DNA from: an uncultured Eubacteriales bacterium
GTDB taxonomy: Bacteria; Bacillota; Clostridia; Lachnospirales; Lachnospiraceae
Direction: 5' to 3'
Assembly (NCBI GenBank): GCA_900545455.1
Contig: UQZF01000076.1
Location: 1-11,938 of the forward strand
DNA: 11,938 nucleotides
Shown here: piece after piece, positions 1 through 5,802 of the stretch
Numbering within the stretch: position 1 is the stretch's first letter
How the letters are laid out: each line of letters opens with the position of its first letter
Notes under the pieces: generated by a model
Seen by the model: the letters and a program-made list of their open reading frames with translations, nothing else
The model's database searches: none
Told to the model about the DNA's origin: nothing
Program-made: the position numbers and the translations under genes

Positions 1-138
1 TTCACTGCTCTCCGGCTCCTGCGTACCCTCTGGTTCGGTTGCTGCGGTGCTCTCCGTCTCGGTTGTCTCCGCTACAGAGCTGTCCGTCTCCGTATCCGAT
101 GTCTCGGCTGTACTCTCTGCATTGCTCTCCTGTACTGC
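1..138 (-). repeat. Degenerate Ser/Thr/Glu-coding low-complexity repeat
   Basis: This stretch of the partial left-edge gene is built from imperfect short repeats (variants of gtctccgt and gctctcc on the plus strand). They encode units such as TETDSS, AETTETES and TEPEGTQE. It looks like a flexible acidic linker outside the membrane. Its length may vary between strains, because such tracts expand and contract by slippage. Confidence 0.5.
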
Positions 139-285
139 CGCCGTGTATCCCATTCCGAGTTTTTTCGCCCGTTCAATCACTTCACTGTCTGACATCTTCC
201 TGTTGGCACTGTGCGATATAGCAAGAATTATTGTCGTGACAACTATTCCGATTCCCAGTCCACGTAAAAAATATTTAAGTCTCAT
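1..285 (-). CDS. Single-pass membrane protein, N-terminal part (3' end outside window); possibly MltG/YceG-like
   Basis: Open reading frame of 95 codons starting at the ATG at 283-285 and running off the left edge with no stop. It begins 1 nt after the stop of the SwrB-like gene, with an AGGA-type ribosome site inside that gene's end, so the two are probably translationally coupled. Residues 1-8 are short and basic (MRLKYFLR). Residues 9-24 form one hydrophobic helix (GLGIGIVVTTIILAIS), so the rest should lie outside the membrane. Residues 31-46 hold a compact motif (MSDSEVIERAKKLGMG). From about residue 50 it is a Ser/Thr/Glu-rich acidic linker made of loose repeats such as TETES. From memory, clostridial proteins with this basic start, helix and SDxEVIxRAKxLGM motif often carry a small YceG/MltG-like C-terminal domain. 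That domain would lie outside the window, so the assignment is an inference and no enzymatic function is claimed. Confidence 0.8.
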   Translation of the reverse strand, partial: MRLKYFLRGLGIGIVVTTIILAISHSANRKMSDSEVIERAKKLGMGYTAAVQESNAESTAETSDTETDSSVAETTETESTAATEPEGTQEPESSE

Positions 286-286
286 T

Positions 287-1150
287 TTACTTTATTCCTT
301 TGAACAAATCTAGAACCAGCTTAACCTCGCCGACTCCGATACCCAGTGTCTTTGCAATCTCAACATTGCTCTTTCCTTCATTATAGAGAGAAAGCACAGC
401 TTCTTTCTTGTTTTCATTGGATATAGGCTTATCCGGCTTTTCGGTTTCATTTTCATTAATCGCCTGCTCAACAGGCTGCTCCACATCCGCGCCCGGCAGT
501 TCACCGTCTGCGGTCTGCACCGGAATGCCGGCGACATCTGCCGTGCCCGCTGTTTTAAGCTTGGTTGTTCTCTTTCTCGTCGTTGAAGATTTTGTGGCTG
601 TCTTTGGCTCCGTTGTCTTGGTTGACTTTGCAGCCGTTGTCTTTTTAACAGTCTTAGGCTTAGCTGACTTCTCCTGCACCTCACCGTCCACAGCCGCGGC
701 AAGCTCTGCCTCCGCCTGCTGTACGGCAGCACTCTCCTGACGCGCCATCACCTCATTGGCTGCCTCTGTTGCAAGATTAAGGTCGCGGATGTTATTATGT
801 ACTTCCTTGCTCTTCTCATTTAACATATCATACAGGAACATAACTTCCGTGTGATTTTTGTTAATCTCGGCAAGCACGGTGTCAGAATACTCCGACAATT
901 CCTTTATCTTTTCATTTGAAAGGTGTTCGAGTGCATCCCTTGTACTGCTCTCAACATTGCTTGTGAGTTCATCGGTCTGCTCCTTAAACACCGCTGAAAT
1001 CTGTCCTTTTATTGCTTCCTTCTGCTTGTCGGAAAGGCTCACATTGACACTCTGAACACTCTCAGGACCGTCAAGCTTCATAAAGAATATAAAGCTTACC
1101 GCAACGCAGATAATTCCAATCAACAATAGTACTATTTCTAATGCTGTCAT
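287..1150 (-). CDS. SwrB-like DUF6115 protein: membrane helix, coiled coil, basic linker, C-terminal HTH
   Basis: 287 aa. Residues 3-24 are a hydrophobic N-terminal helix that fixes the start codon. Residues about 40-150 are charged and helical, likely coiled coil, and include the motif HTEVMFLYDMLNEKSKEV at 100-117. Residues 160-203 are a strongly basic Lys/Thr/Ala/Pro linker, followed by an acidic Pro/Glu stretch. Residues 246-287 form a helix-turn-helix-like end (AVLSLYNEGKSNVEIAKTLG at 251-270, then GVGEVKLVLDLFK). Placement after sigD and the short terminal HTH match SwrB (YlxL) of B. subtilis, a single-pass protein of about 167 aa that promotes swarming and activates the flagellar export gate. 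This protein is much longer, mainly through the coiled coil and linker. There is no clear Shine-Dalgarno sequence in the 18-nt gap before the start, so translation may depend on coupling. The match to the DUF6115/SwrB family is from recalled motif and context. Confidence 0.85.
   Translation of the reverse strand: MTALEIVLLLIGIICVAVSFIFFMKLDGPESVQSVNVSLSDKQKEAIKGQISAVFKEQTDELTSNVESSTRDALEHLSNEKIKELSEYSDTVLAEINKNHTEVMFLYDMLNEKSKEVHNNIRDLNLATEAANEVMARQESAAVQQAEAELAAAVDGEVQEKSAKPKTVKKTTAAKSTKTTEPKTATKSSTTRKRTTKLKTAGTADVAGIPVQTADGELPGADVEQPVEQAINENETEKPDKPISNENKKEAVLSLYNEGKSNVEIAKTLGIGVGEVKLVLDLFKGIK
545..673 (-). repeat. Lys/Thr/Ala/Pro low-complexity linker in the SwrB-like protein
   Basis: Residues 160-202 of the SwrB-like protein consist almost only of Lys, Thr, Ala, Ser, Pro and Arg (units such as KTVKKTTAAK and KSTTRKRTTK). 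The composition resembles histone H1-type or other disordered basic tails. It separates the membrane-proximal coiled coil from the terminal helix-turn-helix. Confidence 0.6.
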
Positions 1151-1168
1151 AATTTTGTAAATGATAAA

Positions 1169-1474
1169 TCAGATGCGGACATCAAAAGATGTGTGTCTGC
1201 CCTGCTCCGGCTTATCATCCTCCTCTTTATTTTCTTTTTTCTTTCCAGAACTGCCGAAATATCGGTTTTTCCCCTTTTCCTTGGCATCAAACTTCTCATT
1301 CTTCCATTCAGAATCATGCTTTTTTACGACAGTATCCGAGTTACGCTCCACCTGCTTATTAAACTGTGTCTGAAACGCCGTCTGCTCCATTATGGGTTTT
1401 TGTTCCTCATTCTGTCTAAGCTGTGCGTAATCAGGTGTTCTGTTAACAATTCCCGTAAGCTCTACCGGTCTCAT
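1169..1474 (-). CDS. 101-aa conserved charged protein of clostridial flagellar operons (function unknown)
   Basis: 101 aa with a good ribosome site (GAGGTGA) 7 nt before the ATG, 15 nt after the fapA stop. There is no signal peptide or membrane segment. Residues 1-30 look like an ordered conserved head (MRPVELTGIVNRTP, then QLRQNEEQKPIMEQ). Residues 31-52 may form a helix. Residues 53-92 are highly charged, containing DAKEKGKNRYFG at 63-74 and a Lys/Glu/Asp-rich run. The protein ends in SFDVRI. I recall similar proteins with an RPVEL-type start, a KGKN-type middle and an FDI/VRI-type end in fla/che operons of other clostridia, without an assigned function. Composition suggests a largely disordered cytoplasmic protein that folds on a partner. 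Its position between fapA and the swrB-like gene suggests a flagellar or envelope role, but nothing in the sequence gives a specific activity. Confidence 0.85.
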   Translation of the reverse strand: MRPVELTGIVNRTPDYAQLRQNEEQKPIMEQTAFQTQFNKQVERNSDTVVKKHDSEWKNEKFDAKEKGKNRYFGSSGKKKENKEEDDKPEQGRHTSFDVRI

Positions 1475-1489
1475 CTTAAATCACCTCTT

Positions 1490-3088
1490 TTATAACGGAA
1501 GCCTTACAATATCAGCGCCCTCTTTTGCATACTGGCAATAATCGTTTTTATCCTTAATAAAGAATACCGTATTTCCGAAAGACAGCTTAACGCCCTGATA
1601 TATTGAACCTGTTATCTTGATTCTTGCATTGGTATCCTCGACAAGCGACTCCTTACCATTGTTATACTCCTCAGTCATCTGCTTGATGGATTGCTCTATC
1701 AGGATAATATTCTTCATGGATTTCTGAAGCATCTCCTGTCTCTCAGGATCCAGCCTGCCTTCCGCCTCCATTTTTTTTCTGAGAACAGCTACAACCTGAC
1801 CTAATTTTTCCTTATCAGCCGCCGCCTTCTTAATCAGCTCCGCAAGTTCATTTACCCTCTTACGAAGTGACGGATCAACTCCGACATACACATTCGTGGC
1901 GGTTCCCATTGTATTTCCAATCTGTTTTGCCGTGACAAGCTGTCCTGCCCTGGCAGTTCCGCCAACCAAAAGACCATTCTTGCCGTTAACCGTAATCTTT
2001 CCTCCTGCGGAGGTGTTTGAATGTAATAGCGAATCCGTCTCTATATTGCCCCCGCAGACAATTGTGGCATTCTCAACAAACTTAGACACAATGTCTCCGT
2101 TTGCATGAATCTGAGCCTTATTCATTCCCTGAATTCCTCTGTTGACGGTAAGACTTCCGCCTGCATCAATATTAGCACCTTCAACCACACCCATAATGGT
2201 TATATCGCCTGTTGCTTTAAGAGTAAATCCGGCACGCACATTGCCATGCACAATTACATTTCCGTCATATTCAATATCTCCCGTCGTGTTGTCCACATCG
2301 ACAGGTACATCGTATATATCCGATATAAGAATCTTGTCGCCCTCAAGTGTGATATGACCGTTCACCTTGGATATAAGGCTCAATCCGTCCTCGGATATAT
2401 ATGCGTTTCTTGTAAACTTAAAATTCTTCTTATTTACTCTGTTAGGAGCAATCTCCACGCCCATGACATTGCGCCCCGGAACACCTTTATCTACCGGAAT
2501 AATTCTGGCGACCACCTGTTCTGCCTTGACACTGGTTATAAGGTCAAGTTCATGGTAGTCCACCGTTCCGTCCTCCTTAACCTTAGGCTTTGCAATATTA
2601 TGTGTGTTAAACAGATATTCAATCTGTGCATCCTTGCCCTGAACCGGTTCATTCCCCTTTGCAATCACGAACGGAGTATTGTATATCTTATTGTTTACGA
2701 CTTCCTTTATTGTATCCTCATCTATGCCGTAGATAATTCCTTTTACGGTAAGATCACCGATAACTTCTTCATAAGTCATCTCACTTCCCGTTCCTACAGG
2801 CGGATACATAACTGCCGTAACTTTCATTTTATCATTGTCGACGTTATAAATACAAAAAGCGGCGCTGGAATTCATCGCCGTACTGCTTATTTTAAAACTA
2901 TTTTTTTCACTTAAATTCCTTACACCTGCTCTGATCTCGTCCTTGTTAAAATCTTCGAACCTTCGATTGTCCAGGTAAAAAACAATCTCATCTGCAGTAA
3001 CACCCTTTGCGCCTTCATCAGGCTCCGTAACCATTATATAGGTTCCATCCGGCTTGACTGAAACCATGAAATACCCGTTTTTTTTCAT
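1490..3088 (-). CDS. fapA: FapA family protein (DUF342), polymer-like beta-helix scaffold
   Basis: 532 aa, with the start supported by AGGAGA 9 nt upstream and a 19-nt gap from sigD. Residues 1-95 form a variable N-terminal region. Residues 140-215 carry the typical DUF342 entry motifs (GNEPVQGKDAQIEYLFN at 145-161; GVPGRNVMG at 202-210). Residues about 255-400 are short Gly/Asn-rich repeats (VIVHGNVRAG, ITIMGVVEGA, LTVNRGIQG, IVCGGNIE, ITVNGKNGLLVGG), the signature of a right-handed parallel beta-helix as in bactofilins. Residues 408-482 are a predicted coiled coil. Residues 488-513 form a small terminal domain (ARIKITGSIYQGVKL, then NTVFFIKD). FapA in Vibrio vulnificus has been linked to flagellation and polar assembly. 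Here its place right behind sigD supports a flagellar or pole-organising scaffold role, though this is not proven in clostridia. An A8 run immediately follows the start codon. Confidence 0.92.
   Translation of the reverse strand: MKKNGYFMVSVKPDGTYIMVTEPDEGAKGVTADEIVFYLDNRRFEDFNKDEIRAGVRNLSEKNSFKISSTAMNSSAAFCIYNVDNDKMKVTAVMYPPVGTGSEMTYEEVIGDLTVKGIIYGIDEDTIKEVVNNKIYNTPFVIAKGNEPVQGKDAQIEYLFNTHNIAKPKVKEDGTVDYHELDLITSVKAEQVVARIIPVDKGVPGRNVMGVEIAPNRVNKKNFKFTRNAYISEDGLSLISKVNGHITLEGDKILISDIYDVPVDVDNTTGDIEYDGNVIVHGNVRAGFTLKATGDITIMGVVEGANIDAGGSLTVNRGIQGMNKAQIHANGDIVSKFVENATIVCGGNIETDSLLHSNTSAGGKITVNGKNGLLVGGTARAGQLVTAKQIGNTMGTATNVYVGVDPSLRKRVNELAELIKKAAADKEKLGQVVAVLRKKMEAEGRLDPERQEMLQKSMKNIILIEQSIKQMTEEYNNGKESLVEDTNARIKITGSIYQGVKLSFGNTVFFIKDKNDYCQYAKEGADIVRLPL
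3078..3085 (-). repeat. A8 homopolymer at codons 2-4 of fapA
   Basis: Eight consecutive A on the coding strand directly after the fapA ATG (Met-Lys-Lys-Asn). Gain or loss of one base would frameshift the gene from codon 2-4 and abolish the protein. Homopolymers of this length are known slippage sites; the swrA gene of B. subtilis switches by an A-run of the same size. No variation can be seen in a single sequence. Confidence 0.5.
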
Positions 3089-3107
3089 GTTTCTTCTCCT
3101 ATAATCA

Positions 3108-3872
3108 TTAGTCAGCGAGTAATCCCATGTACGCTCCCATATGCTTTTTCATCTTCTGAATTGCTTTTGTGTGAAGCTGGGAAACTCTCGATTCCGATAC
3201 CTCAAGCACCTTGCTTATCTCTTTCAATGACAAATCTTCGTAATAATAGAAAAGTACAACACTTCTCTCCTTCTCCGTGAGCTCATCAATTGCTTTTTCG
3301 AGCATCTTTGCCAGTTCCGCCTTCTCAACAACCTTCTCCGGCTGCTCAAACTGCGAATTGTGGGATGCATCCATCTTGATTTCGCTGCCCTGCTCGACAA
3401 AATCCTCCAAAGACACAACATTAGTAATCTTTGTCTGTCCATTCCATATATCAAGCTCATCCACCGAAATATCAAGTTCCCCGGCAATTTCCTCGTCGGT
3501 AGCCGGTCTGCCGTTCTCTGCTTCAAGCTTTGCCATCGCAGCATCTATTTTTCTCTGTTTCTGTCTCACGCTCCTTGGAATCCAGTCCATCTTTCTGATC
3601 TGGTCTAATATAGCTCCTCTTATCCTCAGACTGGCATAAGTCTCGAACTTCACATTCTTATTAAAGTCAAACTTGTCGATTGCATCAATAAGACCGAATA
3701 TTCCATAGCTCACCAAGTCCTCGTATTCCACATTGTATCCGAGATACATGCTTAATCTACCTGCTACAAGCTTAACGAGCGGGGCATATTCTGTTATTAT
3801 CTTCTCTCTAAGCTCAGGTGTCTTGGTCTTTGCATATTGCTCCCAGAGCTTTTCCTTGCCGTTATCATCCAT
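3108..3872 (-). CDS. sigD: RNA polymerase sigma factor SigD/FliA (sigma-28 type)
   Basis: 254 aa from the ATG at 3870-3872, the family's usual length. It directs RNA polymerase to late flagellar, chemotaxis, motility and autolysin promoters. Region 2 lies at about 25-105 and includes EDLVSYGIFGLIDAIDKFD at 51-69, FETYASLRIRGAILDQIRK at 76-94 and WIPRSVRQK at 97-105, which are characteristic of FliA/SigD. Region 3 is about 108-160. Region 4.2 carries the helix-turn-helix DLSLKEISKVLEVSESRVSQ at 213-232. The ATG was preferred over an upstream in-frame TTG at 3888-3890, because AGAGAGGG lies 7 nt before the ATG and the TTG lacks a good site. The gene sits between the small membrane protein gene (31-nt gap) and fapA. 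Its anti-sigma factor FlgM is not in the window. Placement late in a long operon, as in B. subtilis, makes its dose sensitive to read-through of the transcript. Confidence 0.97.
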   Translation of the reverse strand: MDDNGKEKLWEQYAKTKTPELREKIITEYAPLVKLVAGRLSMYLGYNVEYEDLVSYGIFGLIDAIDKFDFNKNVKFETYASLRIRGAILDQIRKMDWIPRSVRQKQRKIDAAMAKLEAENGRPATDEEIAGELDISVDELDIWNGQTKITNVVSLEDFVEQGSEIKMDASHNSQFEQPEKVVEKAELAKMLEKAIDELTEKERSVVLFYYYEDLSLKEISKVLEVSESRVSQLHTKAIQKMKKHMGAYMGLLAD

Positions 3873-3879
3873 TATGCAG

Positions 3880-3887
3880 CCCTCTCT
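3880..3887 (-). promoter_or_regulatory. Ribosome binding site of sigD that decides the start
   Basis: AGAGAGGG on the coding strand, 7 nt before the ATG at 3872. It favours this ATG over the TTG six codons upstream. Confidence 0.65.
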
Positions 3888-3903
3888 CAATGAACATTAT
3901 CTT

Positions 3904-4155
3904 TTATTCGTCTTCTTTTTTTTCTTTCTCTTCCGTATCCGGTGCCTCCTCATCGACACTCTTCTCTTCCTTCCGAATATTTAGAAAACGATTAAGCAGT
4001 GCTCTTACAATCATGCCGATAATGAAAAAGATAACCGAAGCTGCAAGAATAAGAATCAAAGCCTTGGTAAGCTCATATCTGTACAAAAATGTAACAATAC
4101 ATGTAACCAATGCCGCAACCAGAGTTATAATTGCTGGAAGATTTTTAAAAATCAT
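3904..4155 (-). CDS. Small two-helix membrane protein with acidic tail, between cheD and sigD (unknown function)
   Basis: 83 aa. Its start overlaps the cheD stop by 4 nt (ATGA at 4152-4155), so it is translationally coupled to cheD. Residues 7-25 (PAIITLVAALVTCIVTFLY) and about 32-55 (ALILILAASVIFFIIGMIVR at 32-51) are two hydrophobic helices with a short basic loop (RYELTK) between them. Residues 56-83 are charged, first basic (NRFLNIRKEEK) and then a strongly acidic tail rich in Glu and Asp. Both ends probably face the cytoplasm. B. subtilis has no gene at this position. I do not recognise a named family. Being in the operon, it may act at the basal body or with the SigD/FlgM switch, but this is only inference from position. 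The tail contains an A8 run (3916-3923) whose slippage would alter only the last few residues and the distance to sigD. Confidence 0.85.
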   Translation of the reverse strand: MIFKNLPAIITLVAALVTCIVTFLYRYELTKALILILAASVIFFIIGMIVRALLNRFLNIRKEEKSVDEEAPDTEEKEKKEDE

Positions 4156-4646
4156 ATCCGTTTCAATTCCTTTCCTACTGCTTTAATCAACAATGAACCA
4201 TCCGCAGAATAGAATTCAATCGTACGTCCGTAATTCAACCCTGTATCTTCAGCAATAATGCGAATACCCAGCTTCTTAAAATTGACCTTCGCCGACTCAG
4301 CATTTTTTTCGCCGACCTTCATGGTTGCACTTGCTCCCGCCCCCGATGGCACTGCGAACATCTGCGCGCCTCCTGCGATTTTTGCAACCATTCTGCTCCG
4401 CACGGCACCCATTTTCTCCATTCTCGCAACAGTCTCCGCAATTCCGGTATCACCGAACTTTGCTATATTCTGATTATTTCTAATCAAAGTGCTGTCCGGA
4501 AGCATATAATGGCACATACCGATTATCTTAGTCACGGGATCATAAATGCATGCTCCGATACATGAGCCTAATCCTAATGTAGTTAAATTATCAGGATAAC
4601 GGCAGACATTCAAGTCTGCCATTCCCACTTTAATCATATTTCCCAT
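4152..4646 (-). CDS. cheD: Chemoreceptor glutamine deamidase CheD
   Basis: 164 aa, the normal family length. CheD deamidates selected glutamines of methyl-accepting chemotaxis proteins and, in the B. subtilis scheme, is bound by CheC, which tunes receptor activity. The catalytic residues are visible: Thr23, Cys29 in TLGLGSCIGACIYDP (23-37), and His46 in GMCHYMLPDS (43-52). The later AGGAQMF and GRTIEFYS segments are also typical. The gene follows cheC after 26 nt and overlaps the next gene by 4 nt. The ribosome site is weak: AGGT lies about 10 nt before the ATG at 4646. A second in-frame ATG at 4635-4637 (Met4) with GGGA just upstream is an equally possible start, changing only three residues. 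Confidence 0.97.
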   Translation of the reverse strand: MGNMIKVGMADLNVCRYPDNLTTLGLGSCIGACIYDPVTKIIGMCHYMLPDSTLIRNNQNIAKFGDTGIAETVARMEKMGAVRSRMVAKIAGGAQMFAVPSGAGASATMKVGEKNAESAKVNFKKLGIRIIAEDTGLNYGRTIEFYSADGSLLIKAVGKELKRI

Positions 4647-4672
4647 ATACTTTTTACCTGTGTATACAATAA

Positions 4673-5290
4673 TTACATACCTAAAGATGAGAGAATCACA
4701 TCGTATGACTCAAGCTCAGGTACCATAAGAAAATATCCGTTGACCAAGTCAAGTTCTCCAAACTGTGTCTCAATAAGGAGTACTTTGTCACCGAGCTTAC
4801 CGAATTCTATAGCCGGTACACTCAAGAGCGCCCCCGCCATATCAATTGATATATACGGAACGGATGACGCAATTTTGAGGTTGGTCAGATTAGACATTGC
4901 CGACAGATAAGCTCCTATAATGATATTGCCTATCTCGCTGAGTGCAGAAAGCTCCATCTCTGAGAATGTACCGTCTCCTGCTTTTCCCATTCCGCCCATG
5001 AGTGAATTGACCAAGGTATGTGCCGACTCCTCTTTTGCAAGGAACATCATCATTCCTTTTATATCTCCGTCAAGCTGCACGAGTATTCCCGCAAGTACCT
5101 CCTCCGGAGAACCGAATGTGTCAGGAAGCTCCGTGAAAGGAACCATCTCAACTCTCGGAACATTCATATCAATCTTCGTGTTCAGCATCTTTGCCAATGC
5201 AGTGGTTGCATTACCTGCTCCGATATTGCCGATTTCCTTTAAGACGTCAAATTGTAAATCATTAAGCTTGTCAAGTTCTCTTTCTGCCAT
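4673..5290 (-). CDS. cheC: CheY-P phosphatase CheC
   Basis: 205 aa from the ATG at 5288-5290, close to the 209 aa of B. subtilis CheC. It removes phosphate from CheY-P and forms a complex with CheD, linking CheY-P level to receptor modification. Both pseudo-symmetric phosphatase sites are intact: Glu19/Asn22 in LKEIGNIGAGNATTALA (17-33) and Glu119/Asn122 in SEIGNIIIGAYLSAMSN (118-134). The longer open frame reaching 5401 was rejected. Its extra 37 residues overlap the cheW end, while the chosen ATG has a near-perfect AAAGGAGA site. The C-terminus lacks a FliN-like domain, so it is CheC rather than FliY, and the length and double site separate it from CheX. Confidence 0.96.
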   Translation of the reverse strand: MAERELDKLNDLQFDVLKEIGNIGAGNATTALAKMLNTKIDMNVPRVEMVPFTELPDTFGSPEEVLAGILVQLDGDIKGMMMFLAKEESAHTLVNSLMGGMGKAGDGTFSEMELSALSEIGNIIIGAYLSAMSNLTNLKIASSVPYISIDMAGALLSVPAIEFGKLGDKVLLIETQFGELDLVNGYFLMVPELESYDVILSSLGM

Positions 5291-5294
5291 GACA

Positions 5295-5302
5295 TCTCCT
5301 TT
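5295..5302 (-). promoter_or_regulatory. Ribosome binding site of cheC that decides the start
   Basis: AAAGGAGA on the coding strand, 4 nt before the ATG at 5290, lying between the cheW stop and cheC. It excludes the longer upstream reading. Confidence 0.75.
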
Positions 5303-5312
5303 CCGGCAATAA

Positions 5313-5783
5313 CTACTCTTCCTTAGCCTGTTCCTTATCAGCAATAGCAAGCTGAATATTGAGAAGAGAAATAAGTTCGCCCTTATTCTTTCCGATGGCA
5401 CTTATATACCCTGCCATATCGTTATTAGCATCTATTGTGGTCTTCTCCACAGAATCCTCATCAAGAGTTACAACCTCATTAACCTGGTCAACTATAAGAC
5501 CTACCGTTGCCTGCTGTTCAAGCTTGATGATAATAATTCTTGTCTTGTCAGTGATTTCATCGGCAGGAAGACCGAACTTAAGTCTGAGACTCATTACAGG
5601 AACGATCTCACCTCTTAAGTTGATTACGCCCTTGAAATAAGGCTGTGCCTTAGGCACTCTCGTAATCTTCTGCATTCTTACGATATTATCAATATAATTA
5701 ATATTTATACCATACTGTTCTTCACCAAGCTTAATGACAATATACTGTCTCGCTGTTGACTGGCTTGTTGTTATAGCATCCAT
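5313..5783 (-). CDS. cheW: Chemotaxis coupling protein CheW
   Basis: 156 aa, the standard size for CheW. It couples the CheA kinase to chemoreceptors in the membrane-associated signalling arrays through an SH3-like double-barrel fold. Typical signatures are QYIVIKLGEEQYGININY (13-30), ITRVPKAQPYFKGVINLRGE (40-59) with the hallmark INLRGEIVPV at 55-64, and VGLIVDQVNEVV (94-105). The N-terminal 12 residues and the last 10 charged residues are variable. GGAGG lies about 10 nt before the ATG. It sits 19 nt after cheA and 22 nt before cheC. Confidence 0.97.
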   Translation of the reverse strand: MDAITTSQSTARQYIVIKLGEEQYGININYIDNIVRMQKITRVPKAQPYFKGVINLRGEIVPVMSLRLKFGLPADEITDKTRIIIIKLEQQATVGLIVDQVNEVVTLDEDSVEKTTIDANNDMAGYISAIGKNKGELISLLNIQLAIADKEQAKEE

Positions 5784-5802
5784 AGTGTATTACCTCCATC
5801 TG

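Noticed and set aside
1..138. Possible CRISPR or tandem-repeat array at the left edge
   Set aside because: The repeats are short, imperfect, without spacers, and continue the reading frame of a membrane protein; they are coding low complexity.
310..732. Minus-strand frame of 140 codons inside the SwrB-like gene
   Set aside because: An alternate-frame reading of the basic linker that gives Arg/Gln/Leu-rich low complexity; no independent support.
2105..2914. Long plus-strand open frame (269 codons) opposite fapA
   Set aside because: It lies wholly antisense to the well-supported fapA gene, its product has no recognisable motif and is rich in His, Cys, Ile and Tyr in the manner of antisense shadows, and no gene in the window is on the plus strand.
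3873..3890. TTG start for sigD six codons upstream
   Set aside because: No good ribosome site precedes the TTG, while AGAGAGGG precedes the downstream ATG at correct spacing.
5291..5401. N-terminal extension of CheC
   Set aside because: The extra residues overlap the cheW coding end and precede an excellent ribosome site; family members start at the chosen position.
5784..5802. Possible terminators or internal promoters in the gaps between che genes
   Set aside because: Gaps are only 0-31 nt, filled by ribosome sites, with no hairpin followed by a T-run and no clear sigma-A or SigD promoter elements.
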